From DATGHS01 sp035307785 (lineage in GTDB: Bacteria; Planctomycetota; Planctomycetia; Gemmatales; Gemmataceae), in the NCBI GenBank assembly GCA_035307785.1, contig DATGHS010000134.1:1-16877 (forward strand): a DNA stretch of 16,877 nucleotides, given 5' to 3'. Position numbers and translations under genes: made by a program. Below, piece by piece: positions 1 to 7,900 of this stretch. Numbering within the stretch: the first letter of the stretch is position 1; each line of letters begins with the position of its first letter. Under the pieces are notes generated by a model. That model had not been told where the DNA came from and did not search any database. It saw only the letters and a program-made list of their open reading frames with translations.

Positions 1-602
1 ACGACGACGATCACGCGCATGGCCACGATCACGGTCACGAACACGCGCATACGCATGCCGATCACGAGCACGGCTTTGCTCCGTGGCGTTACGCAGTGCT
101 GCTGTTGCCGGCGATGTTGTCGGGCTTACTGATCTACTACTACTACCAGGGCTTGACGCTCGACTACAGCATGGATCGGTTGAATCCGCATGCCGAGGGG
201 CCGGCGCTCGATGCCAGGGAACTTCAGCACAAAGGCGCGGTGAACGTGTATTTCCAGGAACTGGAGATGGCGCGGTTCTCGCAAAGCTCGCGCGATTACT
301 TCGAAGGCAAGACCTGCTCGCTCAAGGGTATGCTGTGGCCGATGAATGACCACGAGTTCACGATCTTCAAAATGAAGATGGCCTGCTGCGCCGCCGACGC
401 GGTTCCGCTCAAGATTCGCATCATTTCACCGGACATGCTCGCCGCGGACTTGAACAAAGGCGACTGGGTCGAGGTAACAGGCGAGATCCAATTCCGACAG
501 GTGCCGGGCAAGGGCGAGTACATAACGGTGATGCAGCTGCCCGATAAGAACGGCGTCAAAAAGATCGACCCCAGCGGGCAGGATTTGTACGACGTGCGGT
601 GA
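1..602 (+). CDS. His-rich membrane protein, DUF1980/YcgQ-like (TIGR03943 type), 5' end outside window
   Basis: The reading frame is open from the first bases (codons start at position 3), so the start lies upstream. The visible part begins with a His-rich stretch (10 His in about 24 residues, nt 12-80), then one hydrophobic segment rich in Leu and Tyr (about nt 84-150), then a soluble domain. That domain carries MACCAADA followed by a GDWVEVTGEI-type strand; this Cys-Cys-Ala-Asp plus W-V-x-V-x-G pattern is what I know from the C-terminal half of DUF1980/YcgQ proteins, which are normally encoded beside a DUF318/UPF0718 permease. The permease would be expected upstream, outside the window. The His-rich part suggests binding of Zn, Ni or a similar metal on one membrane face, but that is inference. 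A GTG at position 96 could act as an internal start, but it would fall inside the membrane segment and lose the His-rich part. The family call is moderately sure; the substrate is unknown. Confidence 0.7.
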   Translation, partial: DDDHAHGHDHGHEHAHTHADHEHGFAPWRYAVLLLPAMLSGLLIYYYYQGLTLDYSMDRLNPHAEGPALDARELQHKGAVNVYFQELEMARFSQSSRDYFEGKTCSLKGMLWPMNDHEFTIFKMKMACCAADAVPLKIRIISPDMLAADLNKGDWVEVTGEIQFRQVPGKGEYITVMQLPDKNGVKKIDPSGQDLYDVR

Positions 603-625
603 TGGCGGAGGAATCTTAAAACGTC

Positions 626-1165
626 ATGAGCGACCTCTTCCCTCCTGCCCTGCTCGAAGCCATCGCGTTTGCCGCTCGCGCGCATAAGCCGCAAATCCGA
701 AAGGACAACGAGACTCCCTACGTAAGCCATCCTTTCCGAGTGTGCTTGATCACACGACAACTATTCGGCATTGATGATCCGAAGGTGCTCATGGCGGCGG
801 TGCTCCACGACACCGTGGAAGACACCGATACCGACGCCGATGATCTAATCGAGAAGTTCGGTCCCGAAGTGGCCAACTGGGTAGCCCAGCTTTCCAAAGA
901 CAAACGCTTGCCGGAAGCGGAGCGGGAAGCCGCGTACATGGGTAGGCTGAGGGAGGCGCCGTGGCAGGTTAAGATCTGCAAGCTGGCCGACATGTATGAC
1001 AACCTGAACGACATCGGTTACCTGAAGCCGGAAAAGCGCAAAACGACGTTTAAGCGACTACGCGGTTACCTGGACTGCTTGAAGACGAATTTACCGGAGC
1101 AGGCACGGCGGCCGTTTGAAATGGTGACGGAGTTATTGGCACGCCAGGAAGCGGCAGTGAAGTAA
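626..1165 (+). CDS. MESH1-type small alarmone hydrolase (HD domain, (p)ppGpp 3'-pyrophosphohydrolase)
   Basis: The 179-residue cytoplasmic protein consists of a single metal-dependent HD hydrolase domain of the RelA/SpoT hydrolase type, with no synthetase, TGS or ACT domain. Visible motifs are SHPFRV (H35), LHDTVEDT (H61, D62, E65, D66) and KLADMYDNL (D122, N126). As I recall, these positions match the Mn ligands and catalytic residues of human MESH1, which is also 179 aa. Known family members remove the 3'-pyrophosphate of (p)ppGpp, and animal MESH1 also dephosphorylates NADPH; either activity is possible here. The start ATG at 626 has a GGAGGA at 607-612, a rather long spacing of 13 nt, just past the upstream stop at 600-602, so the gene may be cotranscribed with the His-rich protein. 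A hairpin follows one base after the stop. The domain call is very safe; the physiological substrate is inferred. Confidence 0.9.
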   Translation: MSDLFPPALLEAIAFAARAHKPQIRKDNETPYVSHPFRVCLITRQLFGIDDPKVLMAAVLHDTVEDTDTDADDLIEKFGPEVANWVAQLSKDKRLPEAEREAAYMGRLREAPWQVKICKLADMYDNLNDIGYLKPEKRKTTFKRLRGYLDCLKTNLPEQARRPFEMVTELLARQEAAVK

Positions 1166-1191
1166 AGCCCAGGGACGGCAGTCCCTGGGCT
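1166..1191. terminator. Perfect hairpin after the alarmone hydrolase gene
   Basis: An 11-bp perfect inverted repeat (AGCCCAGGGAC / GTCCCTGGGCT) with a GGCA loop starts directly after the TAA stop at 1163-1165. No T-run follows on the + strand, so intrinsic termination is uncertain; it may instead act as a 3' stabilising structure. A copy with two base differences lies at 12724-12749. Confidence 0.55.
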
Positions 1192-1283
1192 ATCGCAATT
1201 CCCCGATTGCATCTTGATGAACACCCCCTCGTCGGGACATAATAGCTGCATCGCTGCGAATACTTCTTCTGGAGAGTCACGCC

Positions 1284-2498
1284 ATGGTTGTGCGTAATTC
1301 GTTTCTCCGTTTCGGGCTGGCCGTGGGCCTGGTGCTGACCTTAAGCGCTATTGCTTCGGCATGCCCGTTCTGCAATTCCACGGGGCGCACCCTGACGCAG
1401 GAAGCCGCCGATGCTAAGTTCATTGTCTTCGGCACGCTGGCCAATCCGAAGTTCGATCCGGCCGCTCAGTTCCAGGGCACGACCGATCTGGTCATTGAAA
1501 ACATCGTGAAGCCCGACGATTTCCTGAAGGACAAAAAGAGCATCGAGCTGAATCGCTACCTTCCGGTCGATAAGAACACCACGACCAAGTACCTGGTCTT
1601 CTGCGACATCTTCAACGGCAAGCTCGATGCCTACCGCGGCGTCGCCTTGCGGGCCGACAGCAAGATCGCCGAGTATCTGAAGGGTGCGCTGGCGGTGAAG
1701 AATAAAGACGTGGTGACCCGGCTGCGTTTCTTCTTCGACTATCTCGACTCCGGCGACATCGACATCTCCAACGACGCCTATCTGGAATTCGCGCTGGCCG
1801 ACTATCGCGACTACCGGCCTCTGGCTGAAAAACTGCCGCCGAACAAGCTGGTGAAGTGGTTGCAAGACGAGAACACGCCGCTGTCGCGCTATGGGCTCTA
1901 CGGCTCGATGCTCGGTCACTGCGGCAAACCGGAACACGCAGCCATCTTGAAGAAGCTGATCGACGACCCGAACCGCCGATTCGGCGCCGGGATTGACGGC
2001 ATGCTTGCCGGCCTCGTCATGCTCGAGCCGAAGGACGGCTGGAAATACATGGTCGGCATCTTCAGCGATCCGAAGAAGGATTTTCTGCTGCGTTTTTCCG
2101 CATTGCGAGCCGTGCGCTTCTTGCGGGAATATCGGCCCGATCTGGTGAAAGAAGATCAAATGGTGGCCGGCGTGACGTACCTGTTGGAGCAGGACGACAT
2201 TGCCGATATGGCCATCGAAGATCTGCGCAAATGGCAGCGCTGGGAACTGACCGACAAGATTCTCGGCCTGTTCGAGCGCAAGACCCACGATGTGCCGATC
2301 ATTAAGCGGGCAATCTTGCGGTTTGCCCTGAGCGCTCCAGCGGCGAAGTACCCGCAAGCGGCTAATTTCGTGACTGCGATGCGGAAGAAAGACGCGGAAT
2401 GGGTGCAGGACGTGGAAGAGTTACTGCAATTGGAGATGATGCCGAAGCCGGTGGCAAAGCCCAATCAAACCGCGCCGGCGAAGCCATTGACGAAGTGA
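1284..2498 (+). CDS. Secreted four-cysteine protein, tandem paralogue 1 (unknown function)
   Basis: I do not recognise a named family. The 404-residue product has a signal peptide (hydrophobic residues about 8-25, cleavage probably after A26), leaving CPFC (C27, C30) at the mature N-terminus. Next comes a beta-rich part of about 100 residues with FGTLANP, TDLVIENIVK, a rYLPV strand and LVFCD (C107), a layout that recalls NTR/TIMP-like OB-fold domains. The rest is mainly helical, perhaps HEAT-like, with GHCG (C213) and MAIEDLRKW. The last 20 residues are Lys/Pro-rich. All four cysteines recur in the downstream neighbour, pointing to disulfides or metal binding outside the cytoplasm. A GGAGAG at 1271-1276, seven bases from ATG 1284, supports the start. 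The gene is flanked by hairpins at 1166-1191 and 2506-2541. CPFC is not a heme motif because no His follows. That the gene is real is sure; its function is open. Confidence 0.85.
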   Translation: MVVRNSFLRFGLAVGLVLTLSAIASACPFCNSTGRTLTQEAADAKFIVFGTLANPKFDPAAQFQGTTDLVIENIVKPDDFLKDKKSIELNRYLPVDKNTTTKYLVFCDIFNGKLDAYRGVALRADSKIAEYLKGALAVKNKDVVTRLRFFFDYLDSGDIDISNDAYLEFALADYRDYRPLAEKLPPNKLVKWLQDENTPLSRYGLYGSMLGHCGKPEHAAILKKLIDDPNRRFGAGIDGMLAGLVMLEPKDGWKYMVGIFSDPKKDFLLRFSALRAVRFLREYRPDLVKEDQMVAGVTYLLEQDDIADMAIEDLRKWQRWELTDKILGLFERKTHDVPIIKRAILRFALSAPAAKYPQAANFVTAMRKKDAEWVQDVEELLQLEMMPKPVAKPNQTAPAKPLTK

Positions 2499-2505
2499 AG
2501 CGGAC

Positions 2506-2541
2506 GCCGCTTGCGGCTTAACGTGCTAGGCCGCAAGCGGC
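2506..2541. repeat. 12-bp inverted repeat between the two paralogues
   Basis: Arms GCCGCTTGCGGC (2506-2517) and GCCGCAAGCGGC (2530-2541) pair perfectly around a 12-nt loop. The structure starts 8 nt after the upstream stop and ends 25 nt before the next ATG. No T-run follows, so full termination is unlikely. The same arm sequence forms the core of the palindrome at 11154-11189, so it belongs to a repeated element. Confidence 0.7.
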
Positions 2542-2566
2542 AATCGTCTACCAAGGACTGGACGCC

Positions 2567-3727
2567 ATGAAATACTGGAAACTCGCGCTGGCAGGGATGC
2601 TGGCGGTGCTCCTGCCCTGCCCTGCTCTGCCCTGCTCACTTTGTGCCGGAAATCCGCAGACTTCGCAAACTCTTCGCCACGAAGCCGACCAGGTTCGGCT
2701 CATTGTTTACGGTACGCTCACCAATCCCCGTTTGAACCCGGACCCTTTGGTCGGCGGCGGCTGGACCGATCTGCAAATCGAACAGGTGCTGAAGAACGAC
2801 CCAATCCTCGCCGGCAGGAAGACGATTACAATCCCGAAGTATCTGCCGGTTGAGCCTGGTAAACCGGTGCACTTTCTGCTCTTTTGCGATGTCGCCAACG
2901 ACAAGCTTGATATCCTTACTGGCCGGCCGGTCAGCGGCGCAAAGATGTTCGAATACGTGAAGGCCGTGCTGGGACTTGAAACGAAGAATCGCACCAAAGC
3001 GCTGCAATTCTATTTCCAGCACTTGGATAGCGGCGTGCCGGAAATCGCGGCGGATGCGTATCTGGAGCTGGCGAAGGCGAATGACCAGGAGATCGGCCAG
3101 CTCGCGCCGACACTCGAACCAAGCCGGCTGCGCAAGCTCTTGCAAGATCCGAACACGCCGGCCGAACGGCTCGGTCTGTTCGCTTATCTGCTGGGCGGCT
3201 GCGGCGGAAAGAGCGATGCCGACCTCCTTCTGTCGTTGCTAAAGAAGGATACGGACCAAACGCGCTCGGCCTACGGCGGTTTGCTGGCCGGTTACATCGT
3301 GTTGCAGCCGGAAGCCGGGTGGAAGCTGGCCGCAAAGGCGCTGGCCGATCCGCAGCGCTCGTTCCCCGAGCGCTTTGCAGTGCTGGGCACGCTGCGGTTC
3401 TTTCACGGCTGGAAGCCGCGGGAGAATCACGACCCGATTCTGGCCGCGTTGAAAGCAGCCATCAACGAAAGCAGCCTGGCGGACATGGCCATTGAAGACT
3501 TGCGGCGCTGGGAATGGTGGGACTTGACGGCGACCATTCTGCCCAACTATGGGACAAAGAATTACGCAGCGCCGCTGACCCGTCGTGCCATCGTGCGCTA
3601 TGCCCTGAGTTGTCCGCAGCCGGCGGCGGCATCATTCGTGGCCGAGCGAAAGAAGGCGGAGCCCGATTTCGTGGCCGACGTGGCGGAATCGCTGGAAATT
3701 GATAAGCCTGCAACACCGCGGAAATAA
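2567..3727 (+). CDS. Secreted four-cysteine protein, tandem paralogue 2 (unknown function)
   Basis: The 386-residue product is a paralogue of the preceding gene along its whole length. Shared features are a signal peptide (residues 1 to about 22, unusual for its Pro and Cys content), CSLC (C23, C26) in place of CPFC, YGTLTNPRLNPD, TDLQIEQVLK, a KYLPV strand, LLFCD (C107), GGCGG (C212), a LLAGYIVLQP helix and MAIEDLRRW. Sequence between these blocks has diverged strongly, so the duplication is not recent. The protein probably folds as an N-terminal beta domain followed by helical repeats outside the cytoplasm. The start ATG 2567 has AAGGA at 2553-2557 (9-nt spacing). A lipoprotein reading through ALPC at the signal peptide end is possible but the lipobox is poor. 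A strong hairpin follows the stop. No function can be assigned. Confidence 0.85.
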   Translation: MKYWKLALAGMLAVLLPCPALPCSLCAGNPQTSQTLRHEADQVRLIVYGTLTNPRLNPDPLVGGGWTDLQIEQVLKNDPILAGRKTITIPKYLPVEPGKPVHFLLFCDVANDKLDILTGRPVSGAKMFEYVKAVLGLETKNRTKALQFYFQHLDSGVPEIAADAYLELAKANDQEIGQLAPTLEPSRLRKLLQDPNTPAERLGLFAYLLGGCGGKSDADLLLSLLKKDTDQTRSAYGGLLAGYIVLQPEAGWKLAAKALADPQRSFPERFAVLGTLRFFHGWKPRENHDPILAALKAAINESSLADMAIEDLRRWEWWDLTATILPNYGTKNYAAPLTRRAIVRYALSCPQPAAASFVAERKKAEPDFVADVAESLEIDKPATPRK

Positions 3728-3729
3728 CT

Positions 3730-3776
3730 GAGCCCGCAGCGCAAGCAAGAACATCCCTTGCTTGCGCTGCCGGCTC
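3730..3776. terminator. Bidirectional terminator hairpin between convergent genes
   Basis: Arms 3730-3749 and 3757-3776 pair over 20 bp with one mismatch and a 7-nt loop (AACATCC). It begins 2 nt after the stop of the + strand paralogue and ends 8 nt before the stop of the - strand gene, exactly where a shared terminator is expected. Neither side has a long T-run, so the mechanism is inferred. Confidence 0.65.
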
Positions 3777-3784
3777 ATTACAAA

Positions 3785-4663
3785 TCACTTCTCTGCCTTC
3801 TTCGTTAGCTGCGCGGTGCCGATCATCCAGATATCGAGCTTGCCTTTGCCGCCCGGCCGGTCTGATGCAAAGTACAACATCGTGCCGTCGTGACTGAGGC
3901 TCGGCGCAAGATCGCCTTTCTTGCCGCTGGGGTGATTCAGAGTCTTCATTTCCTCCGGCTCCGACCATTTGCCGTTCTCATAGACGCTGCGGAAAATGCC
4001 CCAACGATCGTTGGGCAGCGGACCCTGTAGATACATCGTCACGCCGCTCGGGCTCAGCGTCGGATGGTGGAAGCCGATAGGTAGATTCACTTGCACCGGC
4101 TTATCGAATTGAATGTTGTCCTTTATCCGCTTGGCAACAAATACGCGCCAGCCTTCCTTCGTCTTGCGGCTGAAAAAGAGTCGGCCATCGGCGGTGAGCC
4201 AGGGGTGCATTTCATCATCTTCGGTATCAACGCGATGCAGCGGAATGGGCACGTTCAGATCTGCGCCTTTGCCACCCTGCCGCGTCCGAATGTAAAGGTC
4301 GAAGTTCTCTTCCTGGCCGCTGGCGGCTTCTTTCTCGTGCTTGATCGAATAGATGAGTTGCTGTGGAAACTGCCCGGTTTTTGGCAGGGCCACGAACAGG
4401 CCGCCGATTTCGCCACGTTCCTGGATTTCATCAAAGGCTTTCCCCGGCAGCCAGCCATCACTGCCCTTCGGCGAGTAGTACAGCTGCTTGTCGTGGAGGT
4501 AATAGATGCGGCCGGAGGTGGGGCTGTAGGTCACGGCGAACGGCTCGGTGTCGTCGCCGGGAGTGTTGAACGGCATGTTCACCGGCTTGACCAGTTCCTC
4601 TTCTGCGTATGCAAATGTCCCCAAAAGACCAACCGCCAACAAGGCGGTACTCAATGAACGCAT
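3785..4663 (-). CDS. Secreted PD40/TolB-like beta-propeller protein
   Basis: The 292-residue protein has a signal peptide (MRSLSTALLAVGLLGTFAYA, cleavage before EEE) and then repeated WD40-like (PD40) blades. Visible blade signatures are AVTYSPTSGRIYYLHD, HPWLTADGRLFFSRKT, HPTLSPSGVTMYLQG and APSLSHDGTMLYFASDR followed by PGGKGKLDIW. This P-x-(L/W)-(S/T)-x-(D/S)-G-x-x-(L/M)-(Y/F)-(F/L) pattern is typical of TolB-like propellers, including those fused to OmpA domains; here no OmpA or protease domain is attached. It likely acts in the periplasm as a binding or scaffold propeller with 4 to 6 blades. The start is supported by GGAGAAG (complement of 4671-4677) seven bases upstream. It is divergent from the macroglobulin gene across a 285-nt gap and convergent with the paralogue pair. 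The partner is unknown. Confidence 0.85.
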   Translation of the reverse strand: MRSLSTALLAVGLLGTFAYAEEELVKPVNMPFNTPGDDTEPFAVTYSPTSGRIYYLHDKQLYYSPKGSDGWLPGKAFDEIQERGEIGGLFVALPKTGQFPQQLIYSIKHEKEAASGQEENFDLYIRTRQGGKGADLNVPIPLHRVDTEDDEMHPWLTADGRLFFSRKTKEGWRVFVAKRIKDNIQFDKPVQVNLPIGFHHPTLSPSGVTMYLQGPLPNDRWGIFRSVYENGKWSEPEEMKTLNHPSGKKGDLAPSLSHDGTMLYFASDRPGGKGKLDIWMIGTAQLTKKAEK

Positions 4664-4948
4664 CGCTTAACTTCTCCGTCGGTTCGGACTCTTCCCCGTT
4701 ACCCAAGCTTTAGACGCAGCCGGCGGCAAAAAGTTTGTCACGGCCGCGCAAAATGCTCCTGGGCATTTGATGAAGAAAATTGCCTTCTCACAATTTCGAC
4801 TTGTTGCTTCGTCCAAACCGGCTCTATCTGCGTTTCGTCTAGTATTGGGAAGCCTCGTGCGCAATCGAATCGGGTGGCATGTGGCTGACGCGGAACATAG
4901 AATCCCGGCAAGGTTCCAGTGGATCTTTGCCGGCCAGGGAGAACGACT
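4664..4948. other. Divergent intergenic region between PD40 gene and macroglobulin gene
   Basis: This 285-nt non-coding stretch must hold the promoters of both divergent genes. It is more AT-rich in the middle (about 4760-4860) than its surroundings. I looked for -35/-10 pairs on both strands and found none good enough to call. A weak 6-bp inverted repeat (AAATGC at 4751-4756, GCATTT at 4763-4768) is the only symmetry seen. Confidence 0.5.
4936..4942 (+). promoter_or_regulatory. Shine-Dalgarno site that fixes the macroglobulin start
   Basis: AGGGAGA lies six bases before ATG 4949. It favours that ATG, which opens directly into a signal peptide, over the upstream in-frame GTG at 4919, which has no comparable site and would add ten polar residues. 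Confidence 0.75.
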
Positions 4949-7900
4949 ATGTTGCGGAAGTCGCGGGTCAGTGTCTTGAGCGTAGTTTTCCTGTTTGTGG
5001 CGGCCGGCATCTGGATCATGGCAGCCGACACGCCGCCGCCGCAAGCCCAGCGCGATGCCGCCATGAAGGCGATGCAAGCGGGCAATTTCAAGGACGCCTA
5101 CGAGAGCTTCCGCAAGCTGGCGCTCGATCCGAATGATGACTTACGCAAAGTGGGCAGTGACCTTACGAATGCCGTGCAATGCCTGGTTCGCCTCGGCCGC
5201 GTGGATGAAGCGGACGAATTTCGCGAAGCGGTGATTCAGACGCACGCCAAGAACTGGCGGCTGTTGGAAACTGCCGCCCAGAGCTATTCACTGCTGGATC
5301 ACCATGGCTACATCGTGGCCGGCAAGTTCTACCGCGGCTATCGGCACGGCGGCGGCAAGTTCGTCTACGCGCCACAGCGCGATCGCGTGCGCTCTCTGCA
5401 ACTCATGCAGCAGGCGCTCGGCGAAATCAAAAACGAACGGGATCAAAAAGCGGTCGCGCAGTTTTACTTGCATTTCGCCAACATGCTGCTCAACGGGGCC
5501 GGTTACTTCGAGGCCTGGCGCTTGCAGTACCTGGCGGACCTGACGCAGCTTCCCGATTACGAAGACAACTATTACTACGGCGGCAATGCCCTGGGCGCGG
5601 CCGTTGACGCTGAGGGCAAGCCCGTCTATCACCAGATGCCGAAGAGCTACGAAGCCGCGAAGAGCGACGGCGAACGCTGGCGCTGGATGCTGGCCCAAGT
5701 CGCCACCCATGACCCTGGCCGGCAAAGTGAAGTCGATAACATCTTCGCCGATTTCCTTCGCAATCAATTCGACGTGACCACCATGGCCCAGTACGGCCGG
5801 TTGTTCGATGAAGAGGATCGCAAGAACGACAAGAGCGGAACATATGCCTTGCACACATTGAAGGACGACGAGACCATCGCCCGACTCGCCACCGGAGTAC
5901 GCCGCTTCTCGGTTCCCGACGAGTTCAATTGGATCAAGATCTACGACAAAGTGGCGGCGCGCGGCCAGAGCCAGCAAGGTTCGCATGCGCGCGATATGTT
6001 GGCGCGCGTTTACGAAGATCGCCGGCAATACACGAAATCGGCCGAGGCCTGGAAAAAGGCAATCGCCGAATATGGTCCGGGGCCGAATAACAATCGCCAG
6101 CAGATGCTCGACCAGATCGTGGGAAGCTGGGGCCGCTTCGAGCCCAATTCCGTGCTTGCGCCGGGAAAGAATGCCACCGTTGACTTTCGTTTCCGCAACG
6201 GCAGCCGCGTTCAGTTCGAAGCGTGGCCGATCAACGTTCCGAAGCTCTTGACCGACGTACGGAATTACCTGGTCGGCCACGTCGGCCAAGTCGACTGGCA
6301 GGAGACGAATATCGCCGATTTGGGCTATCGGCTGGTGGAGCGGCGACAGAACCAATATTTCGGCCCACGCGTTGCTGATTGGGCCGTCGATCTGAAGCCG
6401 CGGCCTGGTCACGTGGATGACCGAATTACGGTACCTACGCCTTTACAGAATGGCGCTTATCTCCTCACCGCCCGGATGGCCGGTGGCAACGTGTCGCGCA
6501 TCATCGTTTGGATTAGCGACACGGTCATCGTCAAGAAACAGCTCGACAGTCAGGTGATGTATTTCGTTGCCGATGCGGCTAGTGGTCAGCCCATTCCCAA
6601 GGCCCAGGTGACATTCTTCGGCTGGAAGCAAACGCAAGTCGGTCAAAATGTCAACCAGTGGCGCGTCGATTCGGTCGAATTTCAGGAAACGACCAACGAA
6701 GACGGCCAGATCATTCTGGGCGAAAACAGAATGTCGAACCAGTACCAGTGGCTGGTTACCGCTCGCGCTGAAAGCAACCGCTTCGCCTACTACGGTTTCA
6801 ACAACGTCTGGTTCGGCCGGCAATACGATCCCGAATACAACCAGGTCAAAGTTTTCGCTATCACGGACCGGCCGGTGTACCGGCCGACGCAGAAAGTCGA
6901 ATTCAAGTTCTGGGTCGAGCACGCCAAGTACGACCAGGCCGATTCGTCGGAATTCGCCAATCAACCGTTCGGTGTGGAAATCCACAATCCGAAGGGCGAA
7001 AAGATCTTTGAAAAAGAGTACACTGCCGATCGTTTTGGCGGCCTCGGCGGCGAGTTCACGATTCCCAAAGACGCCATGCTCGGCTCGTACCAGTTGCAAC
7101 TCACCAACCGGCAAAAGACGATCGTCGGCTCAGGCCATTTCCGCATCGAAGAGTACAAGAAGCCGGAATTCGAAGTCACGGTGGAGGCGCCTACGAAGCC
7201 CGTGCAGCTCGGTGAGAAAGTGGAGGCCACGATCAAGGCCAGGTATTATTTCGGCGCACCTGTCGTCAACGCCAAGGTGAAGTACAAAGTCTTGCGCAGC
7301 ACTTACGACAGCCGCTGGTTTCCGCGCGGCGCGTGGGATTGGTTCTACGGCAGCGGCTATTGGTGGTTCGCGTCGGATTACCCCTGGTACCCTGGCTGGA
7401 ACGACTGGGGCTGCATGCGGCCGCTGTTCATTTGGTGGCGGGCCCCCTCTCCCCCGCCGGAAGTGGTAATGGAAAATGAAGTACCGATCGGCGCCGACGG
7501 CACCGTCAAAGTGCCGATTGACACCTCGCTCGCCAAGGAGATGCACGGCAACCAGGATCACAAGTATTCGATCACGGCCGAAGTGGTGGATGAATCACGG
7601 CGTACCATTGTCGGCACGGGTGATGTGCTCGTTTCGCGTAATCCGTTCCGCGTCTACTCGTGGGTCGACCGCGGCCATTACCGCGTGGGCGATACCATTC
7701 ATGCCAACTTCCGGGCCCAAACGCTCGACCAGAAGCCCGTCGAGGGCAAGGGCGTATTGACGCTGTTCCAGATCACCTACAACGACAAGAACGAGCCGGT
7801 CGAACATCCTATTCAAAACTGGAAAGTCGATACGAATGTCGAAGGTCAGGCGCATCAGGAAATCAAGGCGCACAAGGCCGGCCAGTACCGCATTTCCTAC

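Noticed and set aside
12..80. Short repeats at the window start as a possible CRISPR or tandem repeat array
   Set aside because: They are His codons (CAC/CAT) alternating with Asp, Gly, Ala or Glu codons within an open frame, with no regular spacer structure.
1341..2357. 338-codon open frame on the - strand opposite the first paralogue
   Set aside because: It is antisense to a gene with signal peptide, ribosome site and a paralogue, and shows no family motif itself.
4801..4845. Possible sigma-70-like promoter (TTGTTG at 4801, TATCTG or TAGTAT downstream)
   Set aside because: Only about half of the consensus bases match and spacing is wrong for the better -10 candidate.
4919..4948. GTG at 4919 as start of the macroglobulin gene
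   Set aside because: It would put ten polar residues before the signal peptide and has no ribosome site; ATG 4949 has AGGGAGA six bases upstream.
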